From assembly GCF_019599465.1 (NCBI RefSeq), contig NZ_RKLR01000012.1, positions 33,332-97,331 on the forward strand: a DNA stretch of 64,000 nt, read 5' to 3'. Below, in pieces: positions 1 through 7,731 of this stretch. The notes under the pieces were generated by a model. The model did no database searches. It saw only the letters and a program-made list of their open reading frames with translations, and was not told the DNA's origin. This stretch comes from Haloarcula rubra (GTDB lineage: Archaea; Halobacteriota; Halobacteria; Halobacteriales; Haloarculaceae). A program made the translations under genes and the position numbers. Each line of letters begins with the position of its first letter. Within the stretch, counting starts at the first letter, position 1.

Positions 1-1069
1 GGAGACGCTCGACAGTGTCCTCAATTTGGTTACGCTCGACTGTCGACCCACACGTCCAACACGTAACTGAATTACCGCCGTTACCGAGCAGTTCATCCGT
101 TGGCGAACTAGTTGATTCAGACTGATCAGCTGCATCAAGCGTCTCGAGTATCTCGTAGTCGTCTTCTTCTAATCGCTCTTCGTTGTACTGGATGAGGCTC
201 TGGAGGTCGGAGATCTGGGAATTCAGCGTTTGGCGTTTCTCGCGGAGTTGTTCGATCTCGGTTTCGAGGTGCTGGTGATCGCCCATCGGTGTCTCGGGTA
301 ACTCTTCGAGGTCGTCTTCGAGCTCGCTCCGTTCCTGCTTGAGTGACGTGATACTCTCGTTTTGCGTCTCGATTTGGCGCCGCACCGATTCGAGGTCTGA
401 ACGCGTTGAGCGAAGTTCGTCAAGTTTGTCTTCCAGCTCTTCTTGTTCCTGTCGACTCGTCTCAATGTCCTGATTGCTTTCGTCTATCTCTGCTTCTTTG
501 TCAGCAAGCTCGTCCTTTTTGGCTCGTATCTGTTCCTGTATCTGCTTCCGATGTTGTTCGAGATCCGGAATATCCGTTTTTCTATCTTCGATAGCGGCTA
601 GTTCGTCGTTAATATCGTCTTTTCGTTCTTCTAATTCGCGTATTTTATTCTTTATCTCTCCAATATCGACAGGCCGCATGATGATCTCACGAAGATCGTC
701 CCCACGGGCGACAGACTGACGCGCTTCGTTGGTTTCGAGCAGGAACGCGAAGAGTTCTGCCACCTCGGGATCGTTAAGGTAGCCGTCGCCATCGAACGCG
801 ACTGAATCACCTGCACGAGTGAGTGTCTGTTCGTAGGTTTCACCATCGAGGTCAAGTTGGACGCGACCCTCGTCGGCATCACCTTTCAGAGTCGCATGAG
901 TGCTTCCCATCGCGGCCATTATCGATTGCAGGAATGACGTCCGGTTGGTGGCATTCTTGCCAGTCAAGACGGTCACACCAGGGGGAATCGAAACGTGGGA
1001 ACTGTCGATACCGCCTATATTCTCTACAGTGAATTCTGCTGTCTGAGACACCTGTTCGGAGGGGGCCAT
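1..1069 (-). CDS. Archaea-specific SMC-related protein, N-terminal part (runs off the left edge)
   Basis: The minus-strand frame is open from an ATG at 1069 to the window edge, giving about 356 residues. It starts MAPSEQVSQTAEFTVENIGG and has an SMC/Rad50-like ATPase head. The P-loop region is TGKNATNRTSFLQ (about residues 35-47), an unusual Walker A typical of the archaea-specific SMC-related family rather than GxxGxGKS. A long charged coiled coil follows from about residue 120 to 290. Near the edge is CWTCGS, one half of a CxxC zinc hook of the kind that joins two coiled-coil arms. The second coil and C-terminal head lie outside the window. In haloarchaea this family is often encoded near the rod-shape factor RdfA, which is not visible here. 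The role is probably chromosome- or cell-shape-related ATPase; that part is family knowledge. Confidence 0.8.
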   Translation of the reverse strand, partial: MAPSEQVSQTAEFTVENIGGIDSSHVSIPPGVTVLTGKNATNRTSFLQSIMAAMGSTHATLKGDADEGRVQLDLDGETYEQTLTRAGDSVAFDGDGYLNDPEVAELFAFLLETNEARQSVARGDDLREIIMRPVDIGEIKNKIRELEERKDDINDELAAIEDRKTDIPDLEQHRKQIQEQIRAKKDELADKEAEIDESNQDIETSRQEQEELEDKLDELRSTRSDLESVRRQIETQNESITSLKQERSELEDDLEELPETPMGDHQHLETEIEQLREKRQTLNSQISDLQSLIQYNEERLEEDDYEILETLDAADQSESTSSPTDELLGNGGNSVTCWTCGSTVERNQIEDTVERL

Positions 1070-1331
1070 ACGCCAAGGGAGTGGTTCGATCTATTAAAAT
1101 CTTGCATGGTAAATTTGTTATGTCTGGGTGTAAGGCTATCCAGTCTTGTGTAGATGACAGAGAAGAGGATACACTGCAGTAAACTAATTCACTTCACAGC
1201 CAACGCCGAGTAATATGCTCTTCCGGCTCTCTAAATCAGGGATTAGCTCGAAGTCGCCGAAAAACACACTGAGTGTACTCTTTAATGAACTGTCCTGATT
1301 TTCCAGTGTAACAGACTCTATTCAACAACTC

Positions 1332-2285
1332 TCATATGAGAGATGGTGTCGCGAGACCGAATGCAAACAAAAATGAAAACGCAAGCAATAGCTTTCCTGT
1401 CCGTTCTAATGCTGGGTTGAGCGCCTCTCCCGTCGTCTCTTCTCGGATTGTCATCCAAAGTCGCCAAGCCAGCGGCGTCGTCAACAGTGGAGTAAGTGGA
1501 AACACACTCTGCCAACATACTGCGAAGACGAGAGGAACGAGATAGGAAAGTGCGAGCAGGGCAGTGTACTCGATTCTACTCCACTGGTATCCAATCTTCA
1601 CAGCGAGTGTCCTCTTCCCCGTTTCACGGTCGGTTTCCAGATCGCGGATATTGTTCACCACGAGAATGTTCGTCGAGAGCGCGGCCGCCGGTAAACTCGC
1701 TACGACTGCCGCAACTGGGACTGTTCCTGCAGGTATCGAAATCGGAATTGGACCCACGGTAGCGACCGTCGATACAGCCTGAACGTAGTACGTTCCTGTG
1801 ACCGCAACCAAACCGAAGAAGATGAATACAAACAGGTCACCGAGGCCATGGTACCCGAACGGATAGGGTCCGCCAGTATAAGCGAATCCAGCAAGAATTG
1901 AGAGGAGACCGACAGCAATGATCGGCACGCCACCGATATATACCAAGTAGATACCGACGAGTGCTGCAAGCGAGAACGACACGTAAATTGCTCCTTGGAC
2001 ACGCTTGGGAGAGATAAGACCCGACTGAGTAACCCTCTGAAATCCTTCTCTGTCTTCTGTGTCAGCACCACGAATTGCGTCGTAGTAATCATTCGTAAAG
2101 TTTGATCCTATCTGAAGAAAAAGCGCTCCGAGCAACGCAGCAACTGCAGGTCCAACAGCGAACACACCATCGTGAATCGCTAAACCGACGCCGACGATGA
2201 CTGGGGAAGCTCCTGCCGGTAGCGTCTGTGGACGGATAGCCATCAACCACGCTCTCAAACGGGCTACACTGTGTTGATTGTCCAT
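1332..2285 (-). CDS. menA: 1,4-dihydroxy-2-naphthoate polyprenyltransferase MenA
   Basis: A 317-residue UbiA-superfamily membrane prenyltransferase. It would attach the isoprenoid tail to 1,4-dihydroxy-2-naphthoate in menaquinone synthesis, in the cytoplasmic membrane. The N-terminal IRPQTLPAGASPVIVGVGLA segment is typical of MenA. The first Asp-rich motif is NDYYDAIRGADTEDR (about residues 65-79) and the second is NNIRDLETDRETGKRT (about 210-225). These bind the Mg-prenyl diphosphate. About eight hydrophobic helices fill the rest. Length fits the family. The gene stands alone; no other men gene is in the window. UbiA-type prenyltransferases for other quinones or lipids are alternatives, but the GADTEDR motif favours MenA. 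Confidence 0.85.
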   Translation of the reverse strand: MDNQHSVARLRAWLMAIRPQTLPAGASPVIVGVGLAIHDGVFAVGPAVAALLGALFLQIGSNFTNDYYDAIRGADTEDREGFQRVTQSGLISPKRVQGAIYVSFSLAALVGIYLVYIGGVPIIAVGLLSILAGFAYTGGPYPFGYHGLGDLFVFIFFGLVAVTGTYYVQAVSTVATVGPIPISIPAGTVPVAAVVASLPAAALSTNILVVNNIRDLETDRETGKRTLAVKIGYQWSRIEYTALLALSYLVPLVFAVCWQSVFPLTPLLTTPLAWRLWMTIREETTGEALNPALERTGKLLLAFSFLFAFGLATPSLI

Positions 2286-2339
2286 CGCTACAAGATTTCC
2301 AGTGACGCTATTTTTTTCTGTTGAGATCGATTCTCACCT

Positions 2340-2879
2340 GTCAGTGCGCTGTAGCGCCCATTATTCGACCGCGAGAGCGGACGGTTCACACCGAGAGAAC
2401 GAGGCCCACCGCGTGGAGCACTTGAAGGTCCTATGCGACCTGCAGGACAGAACGGGGAACATCACAGAATTCGTCTCTCTCCCTTCCATCCACAAAATAC
2501 TCGCCTCTGCGATGACGGCGTCGTCGAGTCCGGCGCCTCGAAGGCTGGTGATGAACTTCTCATCGCTGTCTCGCGACTGTTCCTCGATAATGTTGAACAC
2601 ATCCAATCGTGGGTGAAGTATGGTGATGAGTTCGGCCTGGAGATCCTGAACTGCGGTGTAGACGACTTTATGGGCACTATTCTCTCCGAGGAAATCACGA
2701 AGCAAGCGGGCGGCGAGTACGGCGAGTGCCGTTCGTTCAGGGACAATGTGGATATGCTGAGCGCAATCGGGTGCCCCCCGGTCAAGCGTAACACCGACTA
2801 CAGCGAGCGCCGACGGATTGACCCGGACGACAAGGTGTTCAGCCCCGATCCAGGCGTGCCGTTCGCGCGCACGCCACTA
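2340..2879 (-). pseudogene. Probable decayed coding stretch, family not recognised
   Basis: Between menA and the HalOD1 gene lie about 780 bases without a convincing intact gene. On the minus strand one frame is open from the stop near 2879 to about 2361. It has alternating hydrophobic and charged stretches that look protein-like (for example LLRDFLGENSAHKVVY and SLRGAGLDDAVIAEA). It has no start codon near its beginning and degenerates at its end into Arg/Cys-rich residues. A second frame just upstream (CVVVITPDSSIRVVACA, about 2860-2920) may be its broken N-terminal end. I cannot name a family. The plus-strand frame over the same bases looks less protein-like. Confidence 0.3.
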
Positions 2880-3042
2880 CTCGGATAGAGGAATCGGGAG
2901 TGATGACGACAACACACGGGGCGCTGGCAAGTTTTTCCGCCTCACCGCAACGATGTTCGACTCATTGTCTGCGGAATATAGTTGCAAACCGTAATCTTTG
3001 AGATACCGCCTGTAGGCCTGCAACGCGGAGGTGAGTAAAAGA

Positions 3043-3050
3043 TTATAAAT
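3043..3050 (+). promoter_or_regulatory. TATA box of the HalOD1 gene
   Basis: TTATAAAT lies about 35 bases before the ATG at 3082. That predicts a transcript start just ahead of the ATG and a very short or absent leader. It supports choosing the ATG over the upstream in-frame TTG at 3073. Confidence 0.55.
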
Positions 3051-3081
3051 ACTTGAACAGGCAACCTTCTCGTTGAGAGAA

Positions 3082-3342
3082 ATGGCAGTTCAGCAAACAC
3101 GACTAGAAATGGCTGAAGGGGAAGCAGACACGGTCTCTCGTGCTATTGTCCAACATGTTGCAGAGGTTGCAGACAAGGACTTGACCGAACTACCACCATT
3201 GTACGAAACGATTGACCCAGATGCATTAGATACGCTCTTAGATTCACTTGACGAAGATAACAGCTCGTTTTCGCTGGAGTTTACATATGCTGGACAACAG
3301 ATTTCAATCAAAATAGATGAGACTGTGGGCTGTAGTGAGTAG
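3082..3342 (+). CDS. HalOD1 output domain protein
   Basis: A small acidic protein of 86 residues. The pattern SRAIVQHVAEVADKDLTELP, then PPLYETIDPDALDTLL, then a beta strand (FSLEFTYAGQQISI), is the haloarchaeal HalOD1 domain. This domain is found alone or at the end of response-regulator-like proteins, and its biochemical role is unknown. The ATG at 3082 is preferred over the in-frame TTG at 3073 because of the TATA box spacing. The gene is monocistronic, with a gap of about 200 bases before the convergent UspA gene. It is probably a signalling output module; no partner can be assigned from position. Confidence 0.75.
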   Translation: MAVQQTRLEMAEGEADTVSRAIVQHVAEVADKDLTELPPLYETIDPDALDTLLDSLDEDNSSFSLEFTYAGQQISIKIDETVGCSE

Positions 3343-3540
3343 TCAGTAGATTATTTTTGGAATTCTAAAATAGTCCGTCATACTAGGCAGTGAAGACGAG
3401 GGGCTCAGACGAGTCCTACATCCGCGGGAGCCATATAACGACTTACGGAAAATTGCGAGGATTAGAGGGGTCAGAAGTGACATCGTTCGTGGTGCCCTTT
3501 TATACTCGCTTTCGGACGGTCACTGCCGGTATTGGTGTCC

Positions 3541-4035
3541 TCAGTTATCCTGGACGAACGTGACTGGACAGGGTGCCTCAAGCATCAGCGTCTGTGCCAA
3601 GCTACCGAAGACAGCTTTGTCGGTCGGAGTACGGCGACTCCCACCGACCACGAGACGGTCGGCGTCAATCTCCGACGCTAGAGCGAGTAGTGCCTCGTCG
3701 GGTTCGCCGACCGCTCCGCGGATATCGTACTCAATCCCGATGTCCTCGAAGCGGTCGAGTATTGACTGGACTGTCTCGTGTTTGGCGGCGATCTCGTCAG
3801 GGGAGTACTCTTCGAGGAGCTCGTCGTACTCTGACTGAGAGAGAATCTGTGGAAAGCCCCCTCCTGATATCGGTGGGATCGTCGGCGTGAACTCGTCAGT
3901 GTCCTTAGGAATGGCGTGAGCCACTACGACGGTGGCATCGGTCGGTTTGGCGCTTTCTACAGCGACGTCGACGAGCCGGTGCACCCGGTCCTCATCTGCG
4001 TCGCTGACGGGAAGCAGGATTGACTCGACTGTCAT
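3541..4035 (-). CDS. UspA-type universal stress protein
   Basis: A 164-residue single-domain universal stress protein. It starts MTVESILLPVSDADED and ends with the nucleotide-binding loop VVGGSRRTPTDKAVFGS, followed by the terminal strand APCPVTFV. This is the ATP-binding type. The frame is open further upstream, but the ATG at 4035 opens directly on the first beta strand of the fold and has a TATA-like AT-rich element (around 4060-4072) at the right distance. A central insertion containing SEYDELLEEYSPDEIAAKHE is shared with the UspA protein at 24497-25036, so the two are paralogues that bracket the hexuronate region. Function is probably stress- or energy-state-related, not specific. Confidence 0.8.
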   Translation of the reverse strand: MTVESILLPVSDADEDRVHRLVDVAVESAKPTDATVVVAHAIPKDTDEFTPTIPPISGGGFPQILSQSEYDELLEEYSPDEIAAKHETVQSILDRFEDIGIEYDIRGAVGEPDEALLALASEIDADRLVVGGSRRTPTDKAVFGSLAQTLMLEAPCPVTFVQDN

Positions 4036-4193
4036 ATGTATACCAGTGACCATCAAGTATAATAATATTTGTTTTCCGTAATGGGCTGGCAGATTCGAAG
4101 AACGTGTCGCGTCATGTGACACCACTCACTGGTGAGGTTCGGCTTGACTACCGTGACCGATTGTCGCCAATCTCACCAGGTCTCTATCGTCGC

Positions 4194-5444
4194 TCAGTCG
4201 TCGGAGGGTGTTTTGCTCACCGTTGAGTCGACAGTGGATCGGGTCACGAACCAAGTCGCCACGAGGGCTCCTGCGACGACGAGTTGGGCGTAACCGACGA
4301 TCCGGAGCATCCCCACGCGCCCGAATGCGTCAACGAGCGGCATTGGAGCGAACGGCGAGAGCGCGAATCCACCATAGGTCATCATGGTAATACCACTCAG
4401 AGCGCGCCCGCGAACCTCCTCTTGGACGACCGACGCCACCCAGTCGTTCACCGTAGGCATGACAATGCCGAATCCCATCGCACCGGCGATGACGACACCT
4501 GCTATCACGAGTGGGGCGGAGTTAGCGGCTGTGAACAGGAGGAATCCAGCACCTCCAACAGCGAAGGCGGCCGCCATCACCGTAATGTGCTGTACGTGTT
4601 GTTTGATTCGACCATACAGCGTGGCGGCAACGACTCCCGCGACCATCACGCCCGAAATCACCAGTCCGATCTGTGAACCGCCCACGCTGAGCGAACTTTG
4701 GAGGTAGTACGGGACCTCAATCATGACTAGATTGGTCGCCATCATCCCGAGAAGTACCAGGAGGTAGATACCGATCACTAGTTTCGCAGGCGCCTCCCGT
4801 ACGATCTTGGCGGCCGCCTCGAGCCGGCTGACTTCGTTGTCTCTTGCCGACTCTTTCACATCGGGTTCCGGCAGGAACCGAATGATCGGTGGGACGAACA
4901 AAAGCGCCCCCGCGAAAACGAGGAAGATATATCGCCAACCGATACTCGAAGCGATGTAACCCCCAAGGGTGGCTGCGACAGCACCGCCACCGGCCTGTAC
5001 CGCGCCGTAGTAACCCATAACCGATTCGCGACGGTTGCCTGAATAGTAGTCTGCGATGAGTGTCGGCACCGTCACCATGAGTGCACCGACGGCGATTCCA
5101 TCAAGAATACGCGTTGCGAGGATCAGGTAGATTGAGTCGAGGAAGAACGCGGCGCTCGTCCCGACACCGTAGATGATCACTGCAGCGATCAGGATGGGCT
5201 TGCGCGCGTACTTGTCGAGCAGATACCCTGTGAGCGGCGCGACAACGATCACGATCCACGCTGAGGTTGTGCTAACGAGCTGCGCCAGCGTCTCCGAGTT
5301 CGGCAGGTGGGAGAACGTCTCCTGGATGGCTGGAATGGTCGGATTGATTAGCGCCCCAGAGAACGACGGGATGACGCCGATTAAGACCAACGTCACGAGC
5401 ATCGACCAGTGGAACGACTTCGAGTGGTCTGCCGACATGCTCAT
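4194..5444 (-). CDS. MFS transporter
   Basis: A 416-residue major facilitator superfamily permease with about 12 hydrophobic helices. After helix 2 is the signature GYLLDKYARKPIL, a variant of the MFS loop 2-3 motif (G-x-x-x-D-x-x-x-R-K/R). Helix 4 has RILDGIAVGALMVTVPTLIA. A second half repeat (GRIKQHVQHI near residue 270) agrees with the two six-helix bundles. It resembles the drug:H+ antiporter and sugar-acid branches, but the substrate cannot be read from the sequence. It lies at the edge of the hexuronate cluster, so uronate or related sugar-acid transport is possible. Efflux is the main alternative. MSADHS at residue 3 is an equally possible start. Confidence 0.8.
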   Translation of the reverse strand: MSMSADHSKSFHWSMLVTLVLIGVIPSFSGALINPTIPAIQETFSHLPNSETLAQLVSTTSAWIVIVVAPLTGYLLDKYARKPILIAAVIIYGVGTSAAFFLDSIYLILATRILDGIAVGALMVTVPTLIADYYSGNRRESVMGYYGAVQAGGGAVAATLGGYIASSIGWRYIFLVFAGALLFVPPIIRFLPEPDVKESARDNEVSRLEAAAKIVREAPAKLVIGIYLLVLLGMMATNLVMIEVPYYLQSSLSVGGSQIGLVISGVMVAGVVAATLYGRIKQHVQHITVMAAAFAVGGAGFLLFTAANSAPLVIAGVVIAGAMGFGIVMPTVNDWVASVVQEEVRGRALSGITMMTYGGFALSPFAPMPLVDAFGRVGMLRIVGYAQLVVAGALVATWFVTRSTVDSTVSKTPSDD

Positions 5445-5650
5445 TCACCGGATCTTGTTCCGCTCTCCGAACGGTGCATAATTGCAAATCGACTCCCTAA
5501 GAGATGACGTGGCATACACTTAGATGTGTACCCACAACTATTATAAATATCTTTCTATGACGGTTGCAGTGAGTGCAAGGCGCTTAGGTTCAACTTTTTA
5601 TGGGTCTGCCCGATTCGGTGTCTTCCCTAATAGGCGTCGAGCAGCAGTGA

Positions 5651-6487
5651 TCAGGATCGCCATACACCGGCGGCGATTCCCGGAACGATGACGCTCACGA
5701 GGCTGAATGCGATGATTGTCACGAGAACATCTGGTGAGGGAAAGCTTGTCGTCGCAACGAGCAATGCTATGGCCGCGTTTCGAGCCGTAGTTGACGTCGC
5801 GAGGACCTCTCGGGTGGATTTTTCCGGACCACCGAAGGCGTATCCTGTGATCATCGAACCAACCACGATCACGGAAGATATAATCATCACGCCAGTCCCG
5901 ACCAGCCGGCCGATCTCGCTGACGTTGATTGCCAGCAAGAGCGCTATTAGAACAAAAAGTAAGATAGTCGAGAGCCTGCGCATCGGGCCGTGTAACGTCA
6001 AGGCGAGCGCCTGATGGCATTCACGTAAACCGAATCCTACGAGTAGTGGAAGAAGCTGAACGAGGATGACCATCCGTGCTATCCCGATCAGGTTGACACC
6101 TACATTCCCGGGGACGAGAAGCGCCAACGACGCCGGGATTGTGAAAACGGAAACGGTCGCTAACATGACCATGAGACCACTTGCGAAGGCAACATTGCTG
6201 TTCGATATTTCTGCGAGCTTCGGTCCGAACGGTGCACCGGGCGACACAGCAATCAAGAACAATCCGACTGTGTGACTTGTGTTCAGTGGAGCGATGAGGA
6301 CTGCTGCCATCACTAATAACGGAACGCCGACGAGATTTACGAACATAGACCGCATCACGAGCCCGAACTGGGTAACCGAGGCCAGGACGTCGTCAATACG
6401 AATCTCAAGACCAACCGAGAACATAGTCGCGAGGACGAACATCGTGACCAGCGGATCCACAAGCGCGGCGGGGCTTAGAACCACCAT
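5651..6487 (-). CDS. Bile acid:sodium symporter (BASS) family transporter
   Basis: A 278-residue, highly hydrophobic protein with 8-9 predicted helices. Segments such as FSVGLEIRIDDVLASV near the start and AVSPGAPFGPKLAEIS around residue 80 match the BASS/SBF fold, in which crossed broken helices bind substrate and sodium. The second half has STTARNAAIALLVATTSFPS, the conserved region of the C-terminal repeat. Bacterial and archaeal members carry organic anions such as pantoate and keto acids as well as bile acids. The next gene, on the opposite strand, is uxuA, so an organic or sugar acid is a reasonable guess. The substrate is not provable here. At 278 residues it is slightly shorter than typical members (about 300-330). 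Confidence 0.75.
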   Translation of the reverse strand: MVVLSPAALVDPLVTMFVLATMFSVGLEIRIDDVLASVTQFGLVMRSMFVNLVGVPLLVMAAVLIAPLNTSHTVGLFLIAVSPGAPFGPKLAEISNSNVAFASGLMVMLATVSVFTIPASLALLVPGNVGVNLIGIARMVILVQLLPLLVGFGLRECHQALALTLHGPMRRLSTILLFVLIALLLAINVSEIGRLVGTGVMIISSVIVVGSMITGYAFGGPEKSTREVLATSTTARNAAIALLVATTSFPSPDVLVTIIAFSLVSVIVPGIAAGVWRS

Positions 6488-6627
6488 TCATACTTGACTC
6501 GGTCAGAGAGCGTCAAAAGTGACGTGGACCAGTCGCGTCGGCACCATGTCTGTATTCACAGCGCCTGCCTCGTTGTATTGCGGGCATCAGTACGGGCACT
6601 GGAATCTGCGGTGGTCTCGAAACGATA

Positions 6628-6637
6628 ATGTATATAC
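6628..6637 (+). promoter_or_regulatory. TATA box of uxuA
   Basis: ATGTATATAC lies centred about 28 bases before the ATG at 6661. This spacing predicts transcription starting at or next to the start codon (leaderless mRNA). It argues against the in-frame ATG at 6628, which falls inside the promoter element itself. Confidence 0.6.
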
Positions 6638-6660
6638 GCTTCTGCCAACATTTGGCTAAT

Positions 6661-7620
6661 ATGGTTCGACCAGCCTTAGTGCTCCCCCCAGAGCCCGACG
6701 AGCGGTGGCAACTGGCAAAGCAGATGGGCGTCACCGACGCCGTAATACATCCTCTCGAAATCGGCGATGACAAAACTTCGTGGACCTATGACGAGCTCCG
6801 CGGACTCCAGAACTGGCTTGAAGACGCCGGCCTGAACTTCTCCGTACTGGAAGGCAGCGTTCCGCTAACCGACCGCGTCCGCCTTGGGCTCAAGGGCCGA
6901 GACGAAGACATCGATGAATTCAAACAGTTCCTCCGGGACTGCGGCGACCTCGGTATCTCTGTCGTCTGTTACGACTGGATGGCCGGCGTCCGCTGGGCTC
7001 GGACTGAGGCACATATCGAGTCTCGCGGTGGGTCCTACGTGACCGGCTACGACAATCAGAAGATGCAGGGTGGACCGACTGTAGCGGCTTCCGAGCGTAG
7101 CCACGAAGAGATCTTCCAGGCGTTGGCGTATTTCCTTGAGGAGGTTATTCCAGTGGCCGAAGAGGCGGGCGTCAAGCTTGGACTCCACCCTGATGATCCG
7201 CCGCGCGAGTCCGTTCGCGACGTCCCCCGTGTCGCCAATAGTGTCGAGAACTACGAGCGAATCTTAGATGTCGTCGACAGCGAGCACAACGGCGTCACGT
7301 TCTGCCAGGGCAACTTCGCCGCGATGGGTGCAGATATCCCGAAGGCGATTCGAAACTTCGGTGAGCGAATCAACTTCGTTCATTTCCGTGATGTCGAGGG
7401 CGATGCAAACCAGTTCGTCGAGACATGGCACGACGACGGTCCGACAGACATGCACGCAGCGATGGCAGCCTACGAGGAGGCCGTCGACGGCGAGGTGCCG
7501 ATGCGACCTGACCACGTGCCAACGATGGCCGGTGAGGACAACTCCAATCCCGGCTACCACACGAAGGGACGACTGTTCGCAATCGGCTACATGCGTGGTC
7601 TGATGGATTCAGTCGAGTAG
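6661..7620 (+). CDS. uxuA: Mannonate dehydratase UxuA
   Basis: A 319-residue TIM-barrel enzyme converting D-mannonate to 2-keto-3-deoxygluconate (KDG), the last dedicated step of the glucuronate isomerase route. All four metal ligands known in characterised UxuA (His, Cys, His, Asp) can be placed: H176 in LGLHPDDPP, C215 in TFCQGNF, H241 in VHFRDVEG and D284 in MRPDHVPTM. The C-terminal GRLFAIGYMRGL is also characteristic. The ATG at 6661 is chosen because a TATA box sits 28 bases upstream. Length is a little below bacterial UxuA (about 350-390). The gene is transcribed away from the rest of the route (uxaC and uxuB are on the minus strand at 14.7-17 kb), with the glucuronidase and importer between. 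A second, more divergent UxuA-like gene is at 21236. Confidence 0.9.
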   Translation: MVRPALVLPPEPDERWQLAKQMGVTDAVIHPLEIGDDKTSWTYDELRGLQNWLEDAGLNFSVLEGSVPLTDRVRLGLKGRDEDIDEFKQFLRDCGDLGISVVCYDWMAGVRWARTEAHIESRGGSYVTGYDNQKMQGGPTVAASERSHEEIFQALAYFLEEVIPVAEEAGVKLGLHPDDPPRESVRDVPRVANSVENYERILDVVDSEHNGVTFCQGNFAAMGADIPKAIRNFGERINFVHFRDVEGDANQFVETWHDDGPTDMHAAMAAYEEAVDGEVPMRPDHVPTMAGEDNSNPGYHTKGRLFAIGYMRGLMDSVE

Positions 7621-7731
7621 GGCAAAAAATAATCTATCGTACCGGTCGACGACCGATACTACCGATCAAGATTTTCTGATGTCGGTGGCGGGTGTTCTTT
7701 CAAGTGGTCCTGGCGTACTTCTACAGTGTCG

